Shown here one piece after another: positions 1-8,312 of a DNA stretch of 64,000 nt (positions are counted from its first letter, which is position 1; the number at the start of each line of letters is the position of its first letter). A program made the position numbers and the translations under genes. Below the pieces are notes generated by a model. That model saw nothing but the letters and a program-made list of their open reading frames with translations, made no database searches and was not told the DNA's origin. The stretch comes from Bacteroides congonensis (GTDB lineage: Bacteria; Bacteroidota; Bacteroidia; Bacteroidales; Bacteroidaceae), in NCBI RefSeq assembly GCF_900130125.1, contig NZ_FQXY01000010.1, positions 1,364,001-1,428,000 of the forward strand, in the 5' to 3' direction.

Positions 1-3000
1 ATGCATCGAATATTTTAGTTTTTTCCTGGTCGGTGATGCCGATACCGTCATCTGTGACGGTAATTATTATTTCGGAATCATTTTCCGCCGCAGTGACGCT
101 AATCGTACTTCTGGCATATTTCAGGGCGTTGCTTAACAGGTTGCTGATAATCTTGGTGAATGCTTCTTCATCTGTGACCATAGTCATACTTTCGGGGATT
201 GATGAAATATCAATGCTTATTTTCTTTTGTCTTGTAGACAACTCGAAGATACAGGTGACCTTGGCTATTGTGTCTTTCACCCGGTAAGAGTCATAAGACA
301 GTTTGTAAGCTCCCGAATCCACTTTCCGGAAGTCCAGCAGTTGGGTGACGAGTGCGTACAGACGTTTATAGTTCTGTTCGATGATACTCAGATATTCTCC
401 GTAGACATTGTTGATGCTCGTGGTCTTCATCAGATATTCCAGCGGGCCGATGATAAGACTCAGCGGAGTTCGTATTTCGTGGGCAATGTTGGTGAAGAAA
501 TCAATCTTCGCGTTATATAGTTCCTTTTCCTTTTCATCATTCAACCTTTTCATGCGTGCTTTCTGCCGTTTTTCCGTGCGCTTGATGTAATACCATACGG
601 TGAGTAACAGTATAATCAGCAGGATGATTGCATAAATAAAGTAAGCCAGTTGCGATTGGAAAAATGGCGGCAGCACTTTGATTTTTAGTTGAATCTCGTT
701 GCTGCTCCATATTTTGTCACTGTTGGTTCCTTTGATTCTTAACACATATTCGCCGGCAGGAAGGTTGGCATAAGAAAGATGATTGTTGATTCCTTTAGTG
801 AATTGCCAACCGCTGTCCAAGCCTTCCAGCATATATTGGTAGTTGTTTTCTTTAGGGGCGATATAGCTGAGAGCCGCAAAGTCGAATCCAATCATGGACT
901 GGTTGTATTCCAGAATGATTTCATCCGTATATCCGATAGACCGTTGGATAGGTGAGTCGGGTATATTAGCCTGTACTTCCTTTCCGAAAATGGTCATGTT
1001 GGTGAGAACAACAGGCGGATTGTATGTGTTTTCACGCAAATCTTGGGGAAAGAAATAGCAGAAGCCATCCGTTGAACCCAGGAATAACTTCCCGTCAGAA
1101 GATTCAACTCCCGAACGAGGCGTAAACTGCTCATTATAAAGTCCGTTTGATTTAGAGTAAGTTTTCAGATATTCCGTGTCGGGATTATATACAGCAAGTC
1201 CTTTATTAGTGCTAATCCATAATAAATCTCCTTTGGGGATGATAGAAGTGATGATTTTGTTGGGCAGTTCCAAATGGTCATATCGGGTGAAGTTGTCCGA
1301 ATCTTCATTATATCTGCATAATCCTTGTCCGTAAGTCCCTATCCACAGCCGCTTTCTGTTGTCGATAGCTAATGTGGTAATCACATTTTTAGTGATTGAA
1401 TTCGGGTTGTCCGAACGTTGATAGGCGGTGGTTTCCCCGGTCTTGATGTTGTATGAGTAAAGACCGCTGATGCTTGTTCCTATCCATATTTTTCCGTGAT
1501 AGTCTTCTATGATAGCAGATATTCTGCCTGCAAAAGACCCCATCCTGGTAAAATTCTTTTGTTTGGGATTGTAGAGGCAAATACCGTTGGAAGTACCTAC
1601 GTAGATGCATCCGTTGCTGGCTTTATATAATATGAAAACCCGGGAGGAGGATATGGATGTTGAATCTTCCGGATTATGCAGGTAGCTTTCCACTTTTCCG
1701 GTTTTTAAATCAAATACTTCCAATCCCCGTCCGTAAGTGGCGGCATACAACTTGTCACCGTCTACCAGCAGGTCATGTATGCAATAATAAGTAGTACCTA
1801 TACTTGCCGCATCCCGGAATGGGGTGACTTCCTGTGTTCTGGCGTTGAATCGGAAAATTCCGTTATCGTCAGTTCCTATCCAGTATTGGTCGTCTTTGCC
1901 TTCTTTTATTACATTCACTACCTTTCCTGCCTGTGTGGTAGCTGATAATGAGCAACTATAATATTTGAAGTTATTCTGAAAAGCCGAATAAAACTTGATG
2001 CCGTCGAAATAAGACCCCAACCACAGGCTTTCTTCCTTATCTATATAAATGGAATAGATAAACTTATTCGCTCCGGTTCTTATCTTAAGATTCGGATTGT
2101 CGGATTGTATGATTTCTCCTTTGTCTGCCTTGAAGATTCCTATGCCGTTATCGGACGAGATAAATAATTCTCCTGGCCGGTATTCTTTAATATCGTGAAT
2201 GTGGTATAATAGGTTGTTCGGACTTTTATCCTGATAATTGGTAAATGTCCGTGTTGCGGGATTAAACAAGTCGAGTCCGTTCTGAAAAGTTCCTATCCAC
2301 AGGTTGCCGTGTGAGTCCTCAAATATTTTTTGGATAGAGTTATCCGATAAACCGTTGGGCAGATTGCCCCTTTTATAAGTGACAAACGTGTTTTGGTGTT
2401 TGTCGAAGCAACATAACCCTTCCGAATACGTGCCTATCCATATATTCTGTTTGCTGTCTTGTTGCAATGTCATCAGAATATCCTGTGAGATGCAATTTGT
2501 TTCTCCGGGAATATTCCGATAGACCTGGAGACGGATTTCATCATTAGGAGAAAACCGGTATAGCCCTTTTCCGTTTGTCGCAATCCACACTTCTCCGTCA
2601 TTGTCTTCTATCATGTCGACAACATAAGTCTGTATCGTCTCCCCCGTTTCTGTTTTCGCGTTGAAGGGTCTGAACGTATCCGTCTGGGAATCATAAATGA
2701 CAATGCCGCTATCCAGCCCAATCCACATTTTACCCCTGCGGTCAATAAATATTTTCTTGACGCTGTTACTTGTCGTAGCGTTGATATATTCTGATAAATA
2801 GTAATTCTTGAATCTGATTCCGTCAAAACGGCTCAGTCCGTCGTCCGTACCGAACCACATGAAGCCGCATGAATCCTGAAGGATGCTATATACTCTGTTG
2901 GCAGCCAGTCCGTCGTCCATCGTGTATGAAGTGGAGAAAATACGCTGTGCATTCACAACGAATGTGTGCATACACAGGAGTTGTACGACTATCAGAAGGA

Positions 3001-3013
3001 GTAGTTTTTTCAT
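1..3013 (-). CDS. Hybrid two-component system sensor (HTCS), 3' end outside window
   Basis: About 1004 codons are visible, starting at the ATG on the minus strand at 3013. In order: a signal peptide ending near VNAQ, a long run of beta-propeller repeats of the type FGTDDGLSRFDG / WIGTYGQGL, a Y_Y_Y-type domain, one membrane helix just before a basic KRTEKRQKARMKR segment, a HisKA domain with the phospho-accepting His near residue 845 in NIAHEIRTPL, and the start of the HATPase with the DDGIGI box. The window ends there, so the receiver and AraC-type DNA-binding domains expected for this family cannot be seen. HTCS proteins span the inner membrane, sense a glycan fragment in the periplasm and control the adjacent utilisation genes. 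The gene is divergent from the glycosidase cluster to its right, whose four units share one promoter element, so it is the best candidate regulator. No perfect minus-strand TAnnTTTG box was found upstream. Confidence 0.93.
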   Translation of the reverse strand, partial: MKKLLLLIVVQLLCMHTFVVNAQRIFSTSYTMDDGLAANRVYSILQDSCGFMWFGTDDGLSRFDGIRFKNYYLSEYINATTSNSVKKIFIDRRGKMWIGLDSGIVIYDSQTDTFRPFNAKTETGETIQTYVVDMIEDNDGEVWIATNGKGLYRFSPNDEIRLQVYRNIPGETNCISQDILMTLQQDSKQNIWIGTYSEGLCCFDKHQNTFVTYKRGNLPNGLSDNSIQKIFEDSHGNLWIGTFQNGLDLFNPATRTFTNYQDKSPNNLLYHIHDIKEYRPGELFISSDNGIGIFKADKGEIIQSDNPNLKIRTGANKFIYSIYIDKEESLWLGSYFDGIKFYSAFQNNFKYYSCSLSATTQAGKVVNVIKEGKDDQYWIGTDDNGIFRFNARTQEVTPFRDAASIGTTYYCIHDLLVDGDKLYAATYGRGLEVFDLKTGKVESYLHNPEDSTSISSSRVFILYKASNGCIYVGTSNGICLYNPKQKNFTRMGSFAGRISAIIEDYHGKIWIGTSISGLYSYNIKTGETTAYQRSDNPNSITKNVITTLAIDNRKRLWIGTYGQGLCRYNEDSDNFTRYDHLELPNKIITSIIPKGDLLWISTNKGLAVYNPDTEYLKTYSKSNGLYNEQFTPRSGVESSDGKLFLGSTDGFCYFFPQDLRENTYNPPVVLTNMTIFGKEVQANIPDSPIQRSIGYTDEIILEYNQSMIGFDFAALSYIAPKENNYQYMLEGLDSGWQFTKGINNHLSYANLPAGEYVLRIKGTNSDKIWSSNEIQLKIKVLPPFFQSQLAYFIYAIILLIILLLTVWYYIKRTEKRQKARMKRLNDEKEKELYNAKIDFFTNIAHEIRTPLSLIIGPLEYLMKTTSINNVYGEYLSIIEQNYKRLYALVTQLLDFRKVDSGAYKLSYDSYRVKDTIAKVTCIFELSTRQKKISIDISSIPESMTMVTDEEAFTKIISNLLSNALKYARSTISVTAAENDSEIIITVTDDGIGITDQEKTKIFDA

Positions 3014-3250
3014 GGGAGAATCGTTTAATCCGTATTGTTTTCATTTAGTATAGGACAATATTAGGAAGAATAAGTAGCATAAACAAATGATGCGCAATCT
3101 TTTTGAGTGCGGAACAAAACTTTTGAAAACGGACAAAAAAAACGTTCAAATTTTGGATAATTATAGGTAAATACGCTTGTGCTCTTTGGAATAATTTGTC
3201 GGATGAAATTAAATACCGGTTAGTATAGATTAGTATCTGCATATTCTACG

Positions 3251-3258
3251 TACATTTG
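3251..3258 (+). promoter_or_regulatory. Possible -7 box for the HU-like gene
   Basis: TACATTTG fits the Bacteroides -7 consensus TAnnTTTG. It would give a leader of about 155 nt that contains the palindromes at 3274-3349. No clear TTTG -33 element lies at the usual distance upstream, so this is tentative. Confidence 0.35.
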
Positions 3259-3273
3259 TCTCGTTAGTATGTT

Positions 3274-3349
3274 AGTTTTCGTTTGACTTAACTTAAACGA
3301 AAGAATTACTCAAGTTGAACTATCGCTTGAGTTAACTCAAGCGAAAACT
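3274..3349. repeat. Nested palindromes between the divergent HTCS and HU-like genes
   Basis: CGCTTGAGTTAACTCAAGCG at 3324-3343 is a perfect 20-bp palindrome. CGTTTGACTTAACTTAAACG at 3280-3299 is a related imperfect one (16 of 20 symmetric). The flanks AGTTTTCG (from 3274) and CGAAAACT (to 3349) make the whole block a larger inverted repeat. The rest of the 407-nt gap (3014-3420) shows no gene; a short GAGAGA/TCTCTC hairpin (3379-3399) sits just before the HU-like start. An operator for a dimeric regulator or a leader RNA structure are both possible. Confidence 0.7.
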
Positions 3350-3420
3350 GATATGCGTTTTGGAAAATTAATCTATGTGAGAGAGGATATTAATCTCTCC
3401 TAATGAAAAACTAATAAATA

Positions 3421-4020
3421 ATGAGCGTAAATTATGATCTTTATGAAACTCCCGACCTTGCTAAAAGTGGAGAAGAACAACCTTTGCATGCACGGGTCGT
3501 TTTAAAGGGCAGTTATACGGCCAAAGAATTTGTAGAACAAGTGACCATGCTTCAGCATATGCCTCATGCGCAAGTAGTGGGTGTTATAGAAGCTATATCA
3601 AAGGAACTAAGACATTTACTTTTAAAAGGATTTTCTGTGGAACTGGGAGATATCGGTTATTTCACTCTTTCGCTGAGTGTTGACAAGAAAGTGATGGATG
3701 CAAAAGATTTGCGTTCACCCTCCGTATCTCTGAAAGATATTAATTTCCGTGTCAACCGGCAGTTTAAGAAGGATATTGAGAGCGAACTCGAGTTGCAACG
3801 TTATCACTCGCCATTTCGTGTGAAGAATCCGTTGCCTGAGAAAAAGTGCCTGCAACGGTTGAAAAAGTTTTTAGAAGATCACCCCTGTATTAATCGGCAT
3901 GACTATGAGATGCTTGTTGGAAAGACGAAGACGCAGGCACTGGAAGATATAAATGCTTTTATCGAACAAGGCGTATTGAAGAAATACGGTTCTGGACGTT
4001 CTGTGGTCTATATAAAGTAG
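3421..4020 (+). CDS. HU-like DNA-binding protein with C-terminal extension
   Basis: The 199-residue protein has an HU/IHF-like fold in roughly residues 1-125, of the HU-related type common in Bacteroidetes: ARVVLKGSYT near the start, the helical dimerisation part, then GFSVELGDIGYFTLSL and a positively charged arm region (INFRVNRQFKKDI). Residues 135-199 form a separate small helical domain ending in a strand-like GSGRSVVYIK; a winged-helix-like fold is my guess. Such proteins are nucleoid-associated and bend DNA. It sits alone between the divergent HTCS and the GH115 unit, preceded by a palindromic leader and followed by a block of repeated CGTCACT hairpins. Whether it takes part in controlling the locus is unknown. 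Confidence 0.85.
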   Translation: MSVNYDLYETPDLAKSGEEQPLHARVVLKGSYTAKEFVEQVTMLQHMPHAQVVGVIEAISKELRHLLLKGFSVELGDIGYFTLSLSVDKKVMDAKDLRSPSVSLKDINFRVNRQFKKDIESELELQRYHSPFRVKNPLPEKKCLQRLKKFLEDHPCINRHDYEMLVGKTKTQALEDINAFIEQGVLKKYGSGRSVVYIK

Positions 4021-4028
4021 GGAACAGG

Positions 4029-4106
4029 ATAGTGACGGTATATATATGGAATAGCGTCACTATCTAGTTGTTATACCGTCACTATGCTGACAGGATACCG
4101 TCACTC
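4029..4106 (+). terminator. Repeated CGTCACT hairpin block, probable terminator of the HU-like gene
   Basis: ATAGTGACGGTATA (4029-4042) is perfectly complementary to TATACCGTCACTAT (4072-4085). Two further partners of the same left arm, GCGTCACTAT (4054-4063) and ATACCGTCACT (4095-4105), allow alternative hairpins; the last is followed by CTTTTTGG. It starts 8 nt after the HU-like stop and lies before the promoter of the GH115 gene. Termination is the simplest reading; alternative pairing may give it a switch-like character. Confidence 0.6.
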
Positions 4107-4157
4107 TTTTTGGGGAGATTATATTGGTATCAAAGATCGTTTTCCCTTCTTTTTGTT

Positions 4158-4222
4158 TTTACGATATTATTGTTCTTTTGTACGGAATTCGCCAATAAAA
4201 AATATAATACTGCTTATTTTTG
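4158..4222 (+). promoter_or_regulatory. Shared regulon element plus -7 box, copy A (GH115)
   Basis: Copy A of the locus-wide element occupies 4158-4193: left half TTTACGATATTATTG, right half TTTTGTACGGAATTCGCC. After 21 nt comes the -7 box TATTTTTG (4215-4222). The GH115 ATG is 26 nt further on. No good -33 TTTG is present, as expected for an activator-dependent promoter in which the activator sits over or just upstream of that region. Confidence 0.85.
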
Positions 4223-4248
4223 TAGAAATCTTATTTTAATACAAAATT

Positions 4249-6576
4249 ATGAGGAAAAGTATCAGTCTATTATTTTTGTTGGTGTTAATAATTTGTTCTG
4301 TTCAGGGAAAAGGATTTATTTTACGGTCAGGAAAACAGGTTACGCTTGGTTGTGAACCCCAAGAGGGACAAGTGGTGCACACGGCGTTGGAGCTCTTGAA
4401 GCGCGATTGTCAAACAGTGCTCTCTTCTTCTTTAAAAATAAAAGATAAAGGAGGAGATTTGATTGTAGGAACTTTGGGTAGGAGTAATCTTATTAATAAG
4501 GTAGGCATTGATTTAGCTGAATTGGAAGGTAAAAAGCAAGCGTTTTTATTGGCGGTAAGTCCAAAGGGAAAATTGGTGATTGCCGGTAGCGACAGTCATG
4601 GTACGGCTTATGGTGTGATGGAGTTATCCCGTTTGATGGGTGTCTCTCCGTGGGAATGGTGGGCGGATACCACTCCTGACCGGAAAGAGACTTTTGAATT
4701 GCCTGCCAATTTCCGGATGGCACAAGCTCCTTCAGTAGAATATAGAGGAATATTTATCAATGACGAAGATTGGGGGCTGCTGCCGTGGAGCAATAAGACG
4801 TATGAACCGTCGGAGGTGAAAGGGCATATCGGGCCTCGTACTAATGAGCGTATATTCGAGCTTCTTCTTCGTCTGCGGGCAAATACTTATTGGCCTGCCA
4901 TGCATGAGTGCACTTTACCTTTCTTTATGACGGAAGGCAATAAGGAAGCAGCAGCGAAATATGGTGTTTTCATTGGTTCTTCCCATTGCGAACCTATGGT
5001 GTGCAACGCAGCCGGCGAATGGAACAGGAGAGGCGAGGGAGCATACAATTATGTTACTAACCGGGGTAATGTATATAAGTTCTGGGAAGAAAGAGTGAGA
5101 GATGTGGCGTGTCAGAATAATATATATACATTAGGAATGCGGGGAGTACATGATGGAAGTATGCAGGGGGCCCGTACACGGGAGGAGCAAAAGGCGGTAT
5201 TGAAACGTGTTATTGAGGATCAGCGCGGCTTGTTGGAGAAATATGTAAGTAAGGATGTGAGACGAGTTCCACAGGTTTTTATTCCTTATAAGGAGGTGCT
5301 TGATATCTATAATGCCGGTTTGCAGGTGCCCGATGATGTTACCTTAATGTGGTGTGACGATAATTACGGATATATTCGTCATTTTCCGACAGAAGAAGAG
5401 CGTTTGCGTAAGGGCGGTAATGGGGTCTACTATCATATTTCTTATTGGGGGCGACCTCACGATTATCTTTGGTTGGCTACAACGAGTCCGGCTTTGGTTT
5501 ATCAGCAAATGAAACTGGCATTTGATAAAGGAATTCAGAAAATGTGGATTCTGAATGTCGGTGACATTAAACCTGCTGAATACTTGATTGAGTTGTATAT
5601 GGACATGGCATGGAATCTGGATGCAGTTGCGGATGAAGGGTTGGATGCTCATCTATGTAAGTTCCTGAAACGTGAATTTGGCGGGGAAATTGCGGATTCA
5701 TTGCTTCCCGTGATGAAAGAATATTATCGTCTGGCTTATATACGTAAACCGGAATTTATGGGAAATACCCGTGAAGAGGATAAATCGCATTATCGAATTA
5801 TAAAAGATTTACCATGGAGCGAATCTTATATCCGCGAACGTCTGAATTTGTATCAAGAGCTGTCTGATAGGGTGGAAGCCATTGCCGGAGGGATACCGGA
5901 ACGAAAACAGGATACTTATTTTCAGTTAATCAAGTATCCGGTTCAGGCATCTGATCAAATGAATCGGAAATTATTGAAAGCGCAACTGGCACGACATGGG
6001 AAGGCCGATTGGAAGGAAAGTGACATGGCCTATGATAGCATTGTTGCTTTGACACGTATTTATAATAATGAAAAGTGGAACCGGATAATGGATTTCCGTC
6101 CGCGTAGGTTGCCGGTTTTTGAACGGGTAAAGCAGGTCACGGTGGCTGAGCCGATGGTGGCAGAACGAAAGGTGCTTTATAAGTGGGATGGAGCGGAATG
6201 CAACCAAGGTGTGCCTGTCATCTATGACGGGTTGGGGTATGAAAGAAAAGCCGCCGGCATTAAAAAAGGTCAGGATTTACATTTTTGTTTTGATGATTGT
6301 GACACGGATTCTTTAGAAGTCGAAGTAAGGATGTTGCCCAATCATCCGGTCAATGCTGATAGGTTGCGTATTGCAGTCTCTTTGGATGGGGGCGAACTCG
6401 CTGTTCTTTCTTATGAAACAGTGGGACGAAGTGAAGAATGGAAAGAAAATGTCTTGCGTAATCAGGCGATCAGACGGGTTATGTTTCCTGTAAATAGAGG
6501 GACAAAGCATCGATTAGTACTTAAGGCTTTAGATGAAGGTGTCGTGCTGGACCAGATCTATTTGTTCAGAAGATAA
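4249..6576 (+). CDS. GH115 alpha-glucuronidase
   Basis: This 775-residue protein has a signal peptide (1-20). The family signature YRGIFINDEDWG lies at 165-176, followed by conserved NTYWPAMHE (212-220), MRGVHDGSM (297-305), WCDDNYG (368-374) and ISYWGRPHDYLW (about 397-408). The last ~130 residues match the GH115 C-terminal beta domain. GH115 enzymes remove alpha-linked (4-O-methyl-)glucuronic acid, best known from glucuronoxylan and also used on other acidic plant glycans; export to the periplasm or surface is expected. It stands alone behind copy A of the shared promoter element, with a 355-nt gap before the next intact gene. No xylanase is in the window, so xylan is not necessarily the target. 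The family call is strong; the substrate is open. Confidence 0.93.
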   Translation: MRKSISLLFLLVLIICSVQGKGFILRSGKQVTLGCEPQEGQVVHTALELLKRDCQTVLSSSLKIKDKGGDLIVGTLGRSNLINKVGIDLAELEGKKQAFLLAVSPKGKLVIAGSDSHGTAYGVMELSRLMGVSPWEWWADTTPDRKETFELPANFRMAQAPSVEYRGIFINDEDWGLLPWSNKTYEPSEVKGHIGPRTNERIFELLLRLRANTYWPAMHECTLPFFMTEGNKEAAAKYGVFIGSSHCEPMVCNAAGEWNRRGEGAYNYVTNRGNVYKFWEERVRDVACQNNIYTLGMRGVHDGSMQGARTREEQKAVLKRVIEDQRGLLEKYVSKDVRRVPQVFIPYKEVLDIYNAGLQVPDDVTLMWCDDNYGYIRHFPTEEERLRKGGNGVYYHISYWGRPHDYLWLATTSPALVYQQMKLAFDKGIQKMWILNVGDIKPAEYLIELYMDMAWNLDAVADEGLDAHLCKFLKREFGGEIADSLLPVMKEYYRLAYIRKPEFMGNTREEDKSHYRIIKDLPWSESYIRERLNLYQELSDRVEAIAGGIPERKQDTYFQLIKYPVQASDQMNRKLLKAQLARHGKADWKESDMAYDSIVALTRIYNNEKWNRIMDFRPRRLPVFERVKQVTVAEPMVAERKVLYKWDGAECNQGVPVIYDGLGYERKAAGIKKGQDLHFCFDDCDTDSLEVEVRMLPNHPVNADRLRIAVSLDGGELAVLSYETVGRSEEWKENVLRNQAIRRVMFPVNRGTKHRLVLKALDEGVVLDQIYLFRR

Positions 6577-6608
6577 TGGAGTAAGTTTAGGATGTAAATC
6601 GGCAAGAG

Positions 6609-6648
6609 AGTATTGTGAAGGCGAAAAAAAGACCGGCTTTACAATATT
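6609..6648 (+). other. Stem-loop overlapping the left half of element copy B
   Basis: AGTATTGTGAAG (6609-6620) pairs with CTTTACAATATT (6637-6648) over 12 positions, two of them G:U, with a 16-nt loop. The right arm is the left half of the regulon element. It may end unit A transcripts, or it may be an extra inverted binding half-site. Confidence 0.45.
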
Positions 6649-6702
6649 GTTGTTGTTTTGTACGGAATTCGCCAAGATTATTTTATTGACTGCTTAACTT
6701 TG
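6638..6702 (+). promoter_or_regulatory. Shared regulon element plus -7 box, copy B
   Basis: Copy B occupies 6638-6673: TTTACAATATTGTTG and TTTTGTACGGAATTCGCC. The -7 box TAACTTTG follows after 21 nt at 6695-6702. The first start codon downstream (6752) belongs to a sulfatase relic; the first intact gene starts at 6932. Upstream sequence GCGAAAAAAAG (6621-6631) is shared with copy C. Confidence 0.85.
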
Positions 6703-6751
6703 TGAATATCATACGAAACTACAGTATAGTTTAACATAAATAAGAAATAAA

Positions 6752-6917
6752 ATGAGAATAAAATCTATCGGGTTATGTATAGCAGGACTAGGAATAGTCC
6801 CTTTCATTAACAGGAAGGATTATCGTCCTAATATTTTTTATAATGTCAGATGATCATACATCACAAGCGATAAGTGCTTATGGTGGTATTTTATCAATGG
6901 TTAATGTAACATTTTAA
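6752..6917 (+). pseudogene. Sulfatase N-terminal relic, frameshifted and truncated
   Basis: From the ATG at 6752 the reading is a signal-like MRIKSIGLCIAGLGIV then RPNIFYNVR and a stop. One frame over, from 6843, it continues as MSDDHTSQAISAYGGILS and ends at 6917. Joined, the two pieces reproduce the N-terminus of a type I sulfatase (RPNI.., SDDHTSQAISAYG..), including the DD metal-ligand region. The catalytic CxPSR motif and everything after about residue 55 are gone. It sits exactly where the first gene of the element-B operon should start, which suggests the operon once began with a secreted sulfatase. The recognition rests on a short but characteristic stretch. Confidence 0.75.
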
Positions 6918-6931
6918 AAGAACAAAGTAGT

Positions 6932-8266
6932 ATGATGTGGCGTAAAAAGCGGAATTTTATCTATTTATATTTAGGGTTAATACTTGTCCTAAATATGCAA
7001 ATATTGCAAGCTAAATCAGTAAGTAAGGTTGTATTTATTCCGGAAAGGGACATACAGCAACATGGCTTAAATGTTTCCGATGGAAGATTTGGATATGATT
7101 ATAAGGCCGAATCCGAAAATTTGGTTCTCTTCTGGGAGAAGTCTTTTGGTAAAGACCCTGCGATAAATATGGATGAGGGTAAACGCTTTTATCCGGATGA
7201 AATATTGACCGAGGGAGAGCGGTATTATAAATATTTTGTTGACAAGATGAAATTTGTACAGAAGGGTAAATCATATACTGATAAGTATAAAATGATTATA
7301 TGGATGTACGATGACGAGGAGAGAACTGTCTATGGCGGTGCCCATGATAAAGTGGGAATGTGCTGGTTTCGTCCGTGCAGGATAAATAGTTATCCTTATT
7401 GTGCACTTGCTCACGAGTTAGGACATGCTTTTCAATATATATCCGATGACGACAGCGGAAGAGGGTTTCCGGGGACAACACTTTATGAGTATACATCTCA
7501 ATGGATGCTTTGGCAGGTGCATCCCGATTGGGTAACTCTTGAAAATTATCATCTGAATAATTATATGAAGCAAACGCATTATACATTATTCCATAAAGCA
7601 AATCATTATTGTGCACCACAGTTCTTGGAGTATTGGTCTTATAAACATGGACTGCCGATAATCGGTCGGTTGTGGAGGGAAGCGTTGAAAGATGAAGATG
7701 CGGCATCTACTTATATGCGGATCACAAAAACTTCTCAAGAGCAGTTTAATGAAGAAATTTATGATGCGGCAAGCCGTTTTGTCACTTGGGATCTTCCCCG
7801 CATCAAGTCTGTTTGCAGTTCTTATGCCAATCAGCATCAATGTAAGTTGGTGAAAGCCTATGCCGGCTGGTATCAGATAGCAAAGGAGAAATGTCCGCAA
7901 AGTTATGGATATAACGCTGTCAGATTGAAAGTTCCATGTGGTGGAACAGAAGTGAGGTTGACTTTTGAGGGTATTGCAGGCGACAAAGACTTCTATACGG
8001 AGGCAAAAGAGAATGCAGGATGGAGATATGGTTTTGTGGCAGTGAAGCAGGATGGTAAAAGGGTGTATGGCAAGATGAACAAAGCGGTGAATGGCGTGAA
8101 TCAGTCTGTGAAATTTGTTGTGCCTGATAATACTCAATTCCTGTGGCTTGTGGTAACCGGAGCACCGGATAAACATATGGCATATCATAAAAAAATGGAG
8201 AAGGTGGCGGAATGGCCTTACAAAATAAAATTGGAAGGTACTTTTTTGCATGCTACAGCCATGTGA
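6932..8266 (+). CDS. Secreted HExxH metallopeptidase-like protein (paralogue of 24776-26446)
   Basis: The 444-residue protein has a signal peptide (about 1-27, ending LQA). Zinc motif HELGH is at 161-165, and Glu186 in YEYTSQW is a likely third ligand because the paralogue at 24776 conserves both (HEVSH ... FEMTSQW). Conserved blocks shared with the paralogue include LFWEKSFG, NEEIYDAASRFVTWDLPRI and GYNAVRLKVP; the last ~150 residues look like a beta-sandwich. The architecture resembles HExxH families filed as uncharacterised (possibly Pfam DUF6055; from memory). It is the first intact gene of the element-B unit, 46 nt before the GH36 gene. Peptidase activity is inferred only from the motif. 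Lacking a lipobox, it is probably periplasmic or secreted, unlike the lipoprotein paralogue. Confidence 0.75.
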   Translation: MMWRKKRNFIYLYLGLILVLNMQILQAKSVSKVVFIPERDIQQHGLNVSDGRFGYDYKAESENLVLFWEKSFGKDPAINMDEGKRFYPDEILTEGERYYKYFVDKMKFVQKGKSYTDKYKMIIWMYDDEERTVYGGAHDKVGMCWFRPCRINSYPYCALAHELGHAFQYISDDDSGRGFPGTTLYEYTSQWMLWQVHPDWVTLENYHLNNYMKQTHYTLFHKANHYCAPQFLEYWSYKHGLPIIGRLWREALKDEDAASTYMRITKTSQEQFNEEIYDAASRFVTWDLPRIKSVCSSYANQHQCKLVKAYAGWYQIAKEKCPQSYGYNAVRLKVPCGGTEVRLTFEGIAGDKDFYTEAKENAGWRYGFVAVKQDGKRVYGKMNKAVNGVNQSVKFVVPDNTQFLWLVVTGAPDKHMAYHKKMEKVAEWPYKIKLEGTFLHATAM

Positions 8267-8312
8267 CGCTGTTTCTCCTCCAAATAGAAATCAAAAAGAA
8301 TAGAACAAAGAT

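Noticed and set aside
3014..3250. Regulon element upstream of the HTCS itself (autoregulation)
   Set aside because: No match to either half of the element was found in this region.
4068..4355. Open frame of 95 codons before GH115
   Set aside because: It runs through the hairpin block, regulon element A and the GH115 signal peptide in another frame; no domain seen.
7586..8251. 221-codon minus-strand frame inside the HExxH gene
   Set aside because: Antisense shadow with improbable residue composition.
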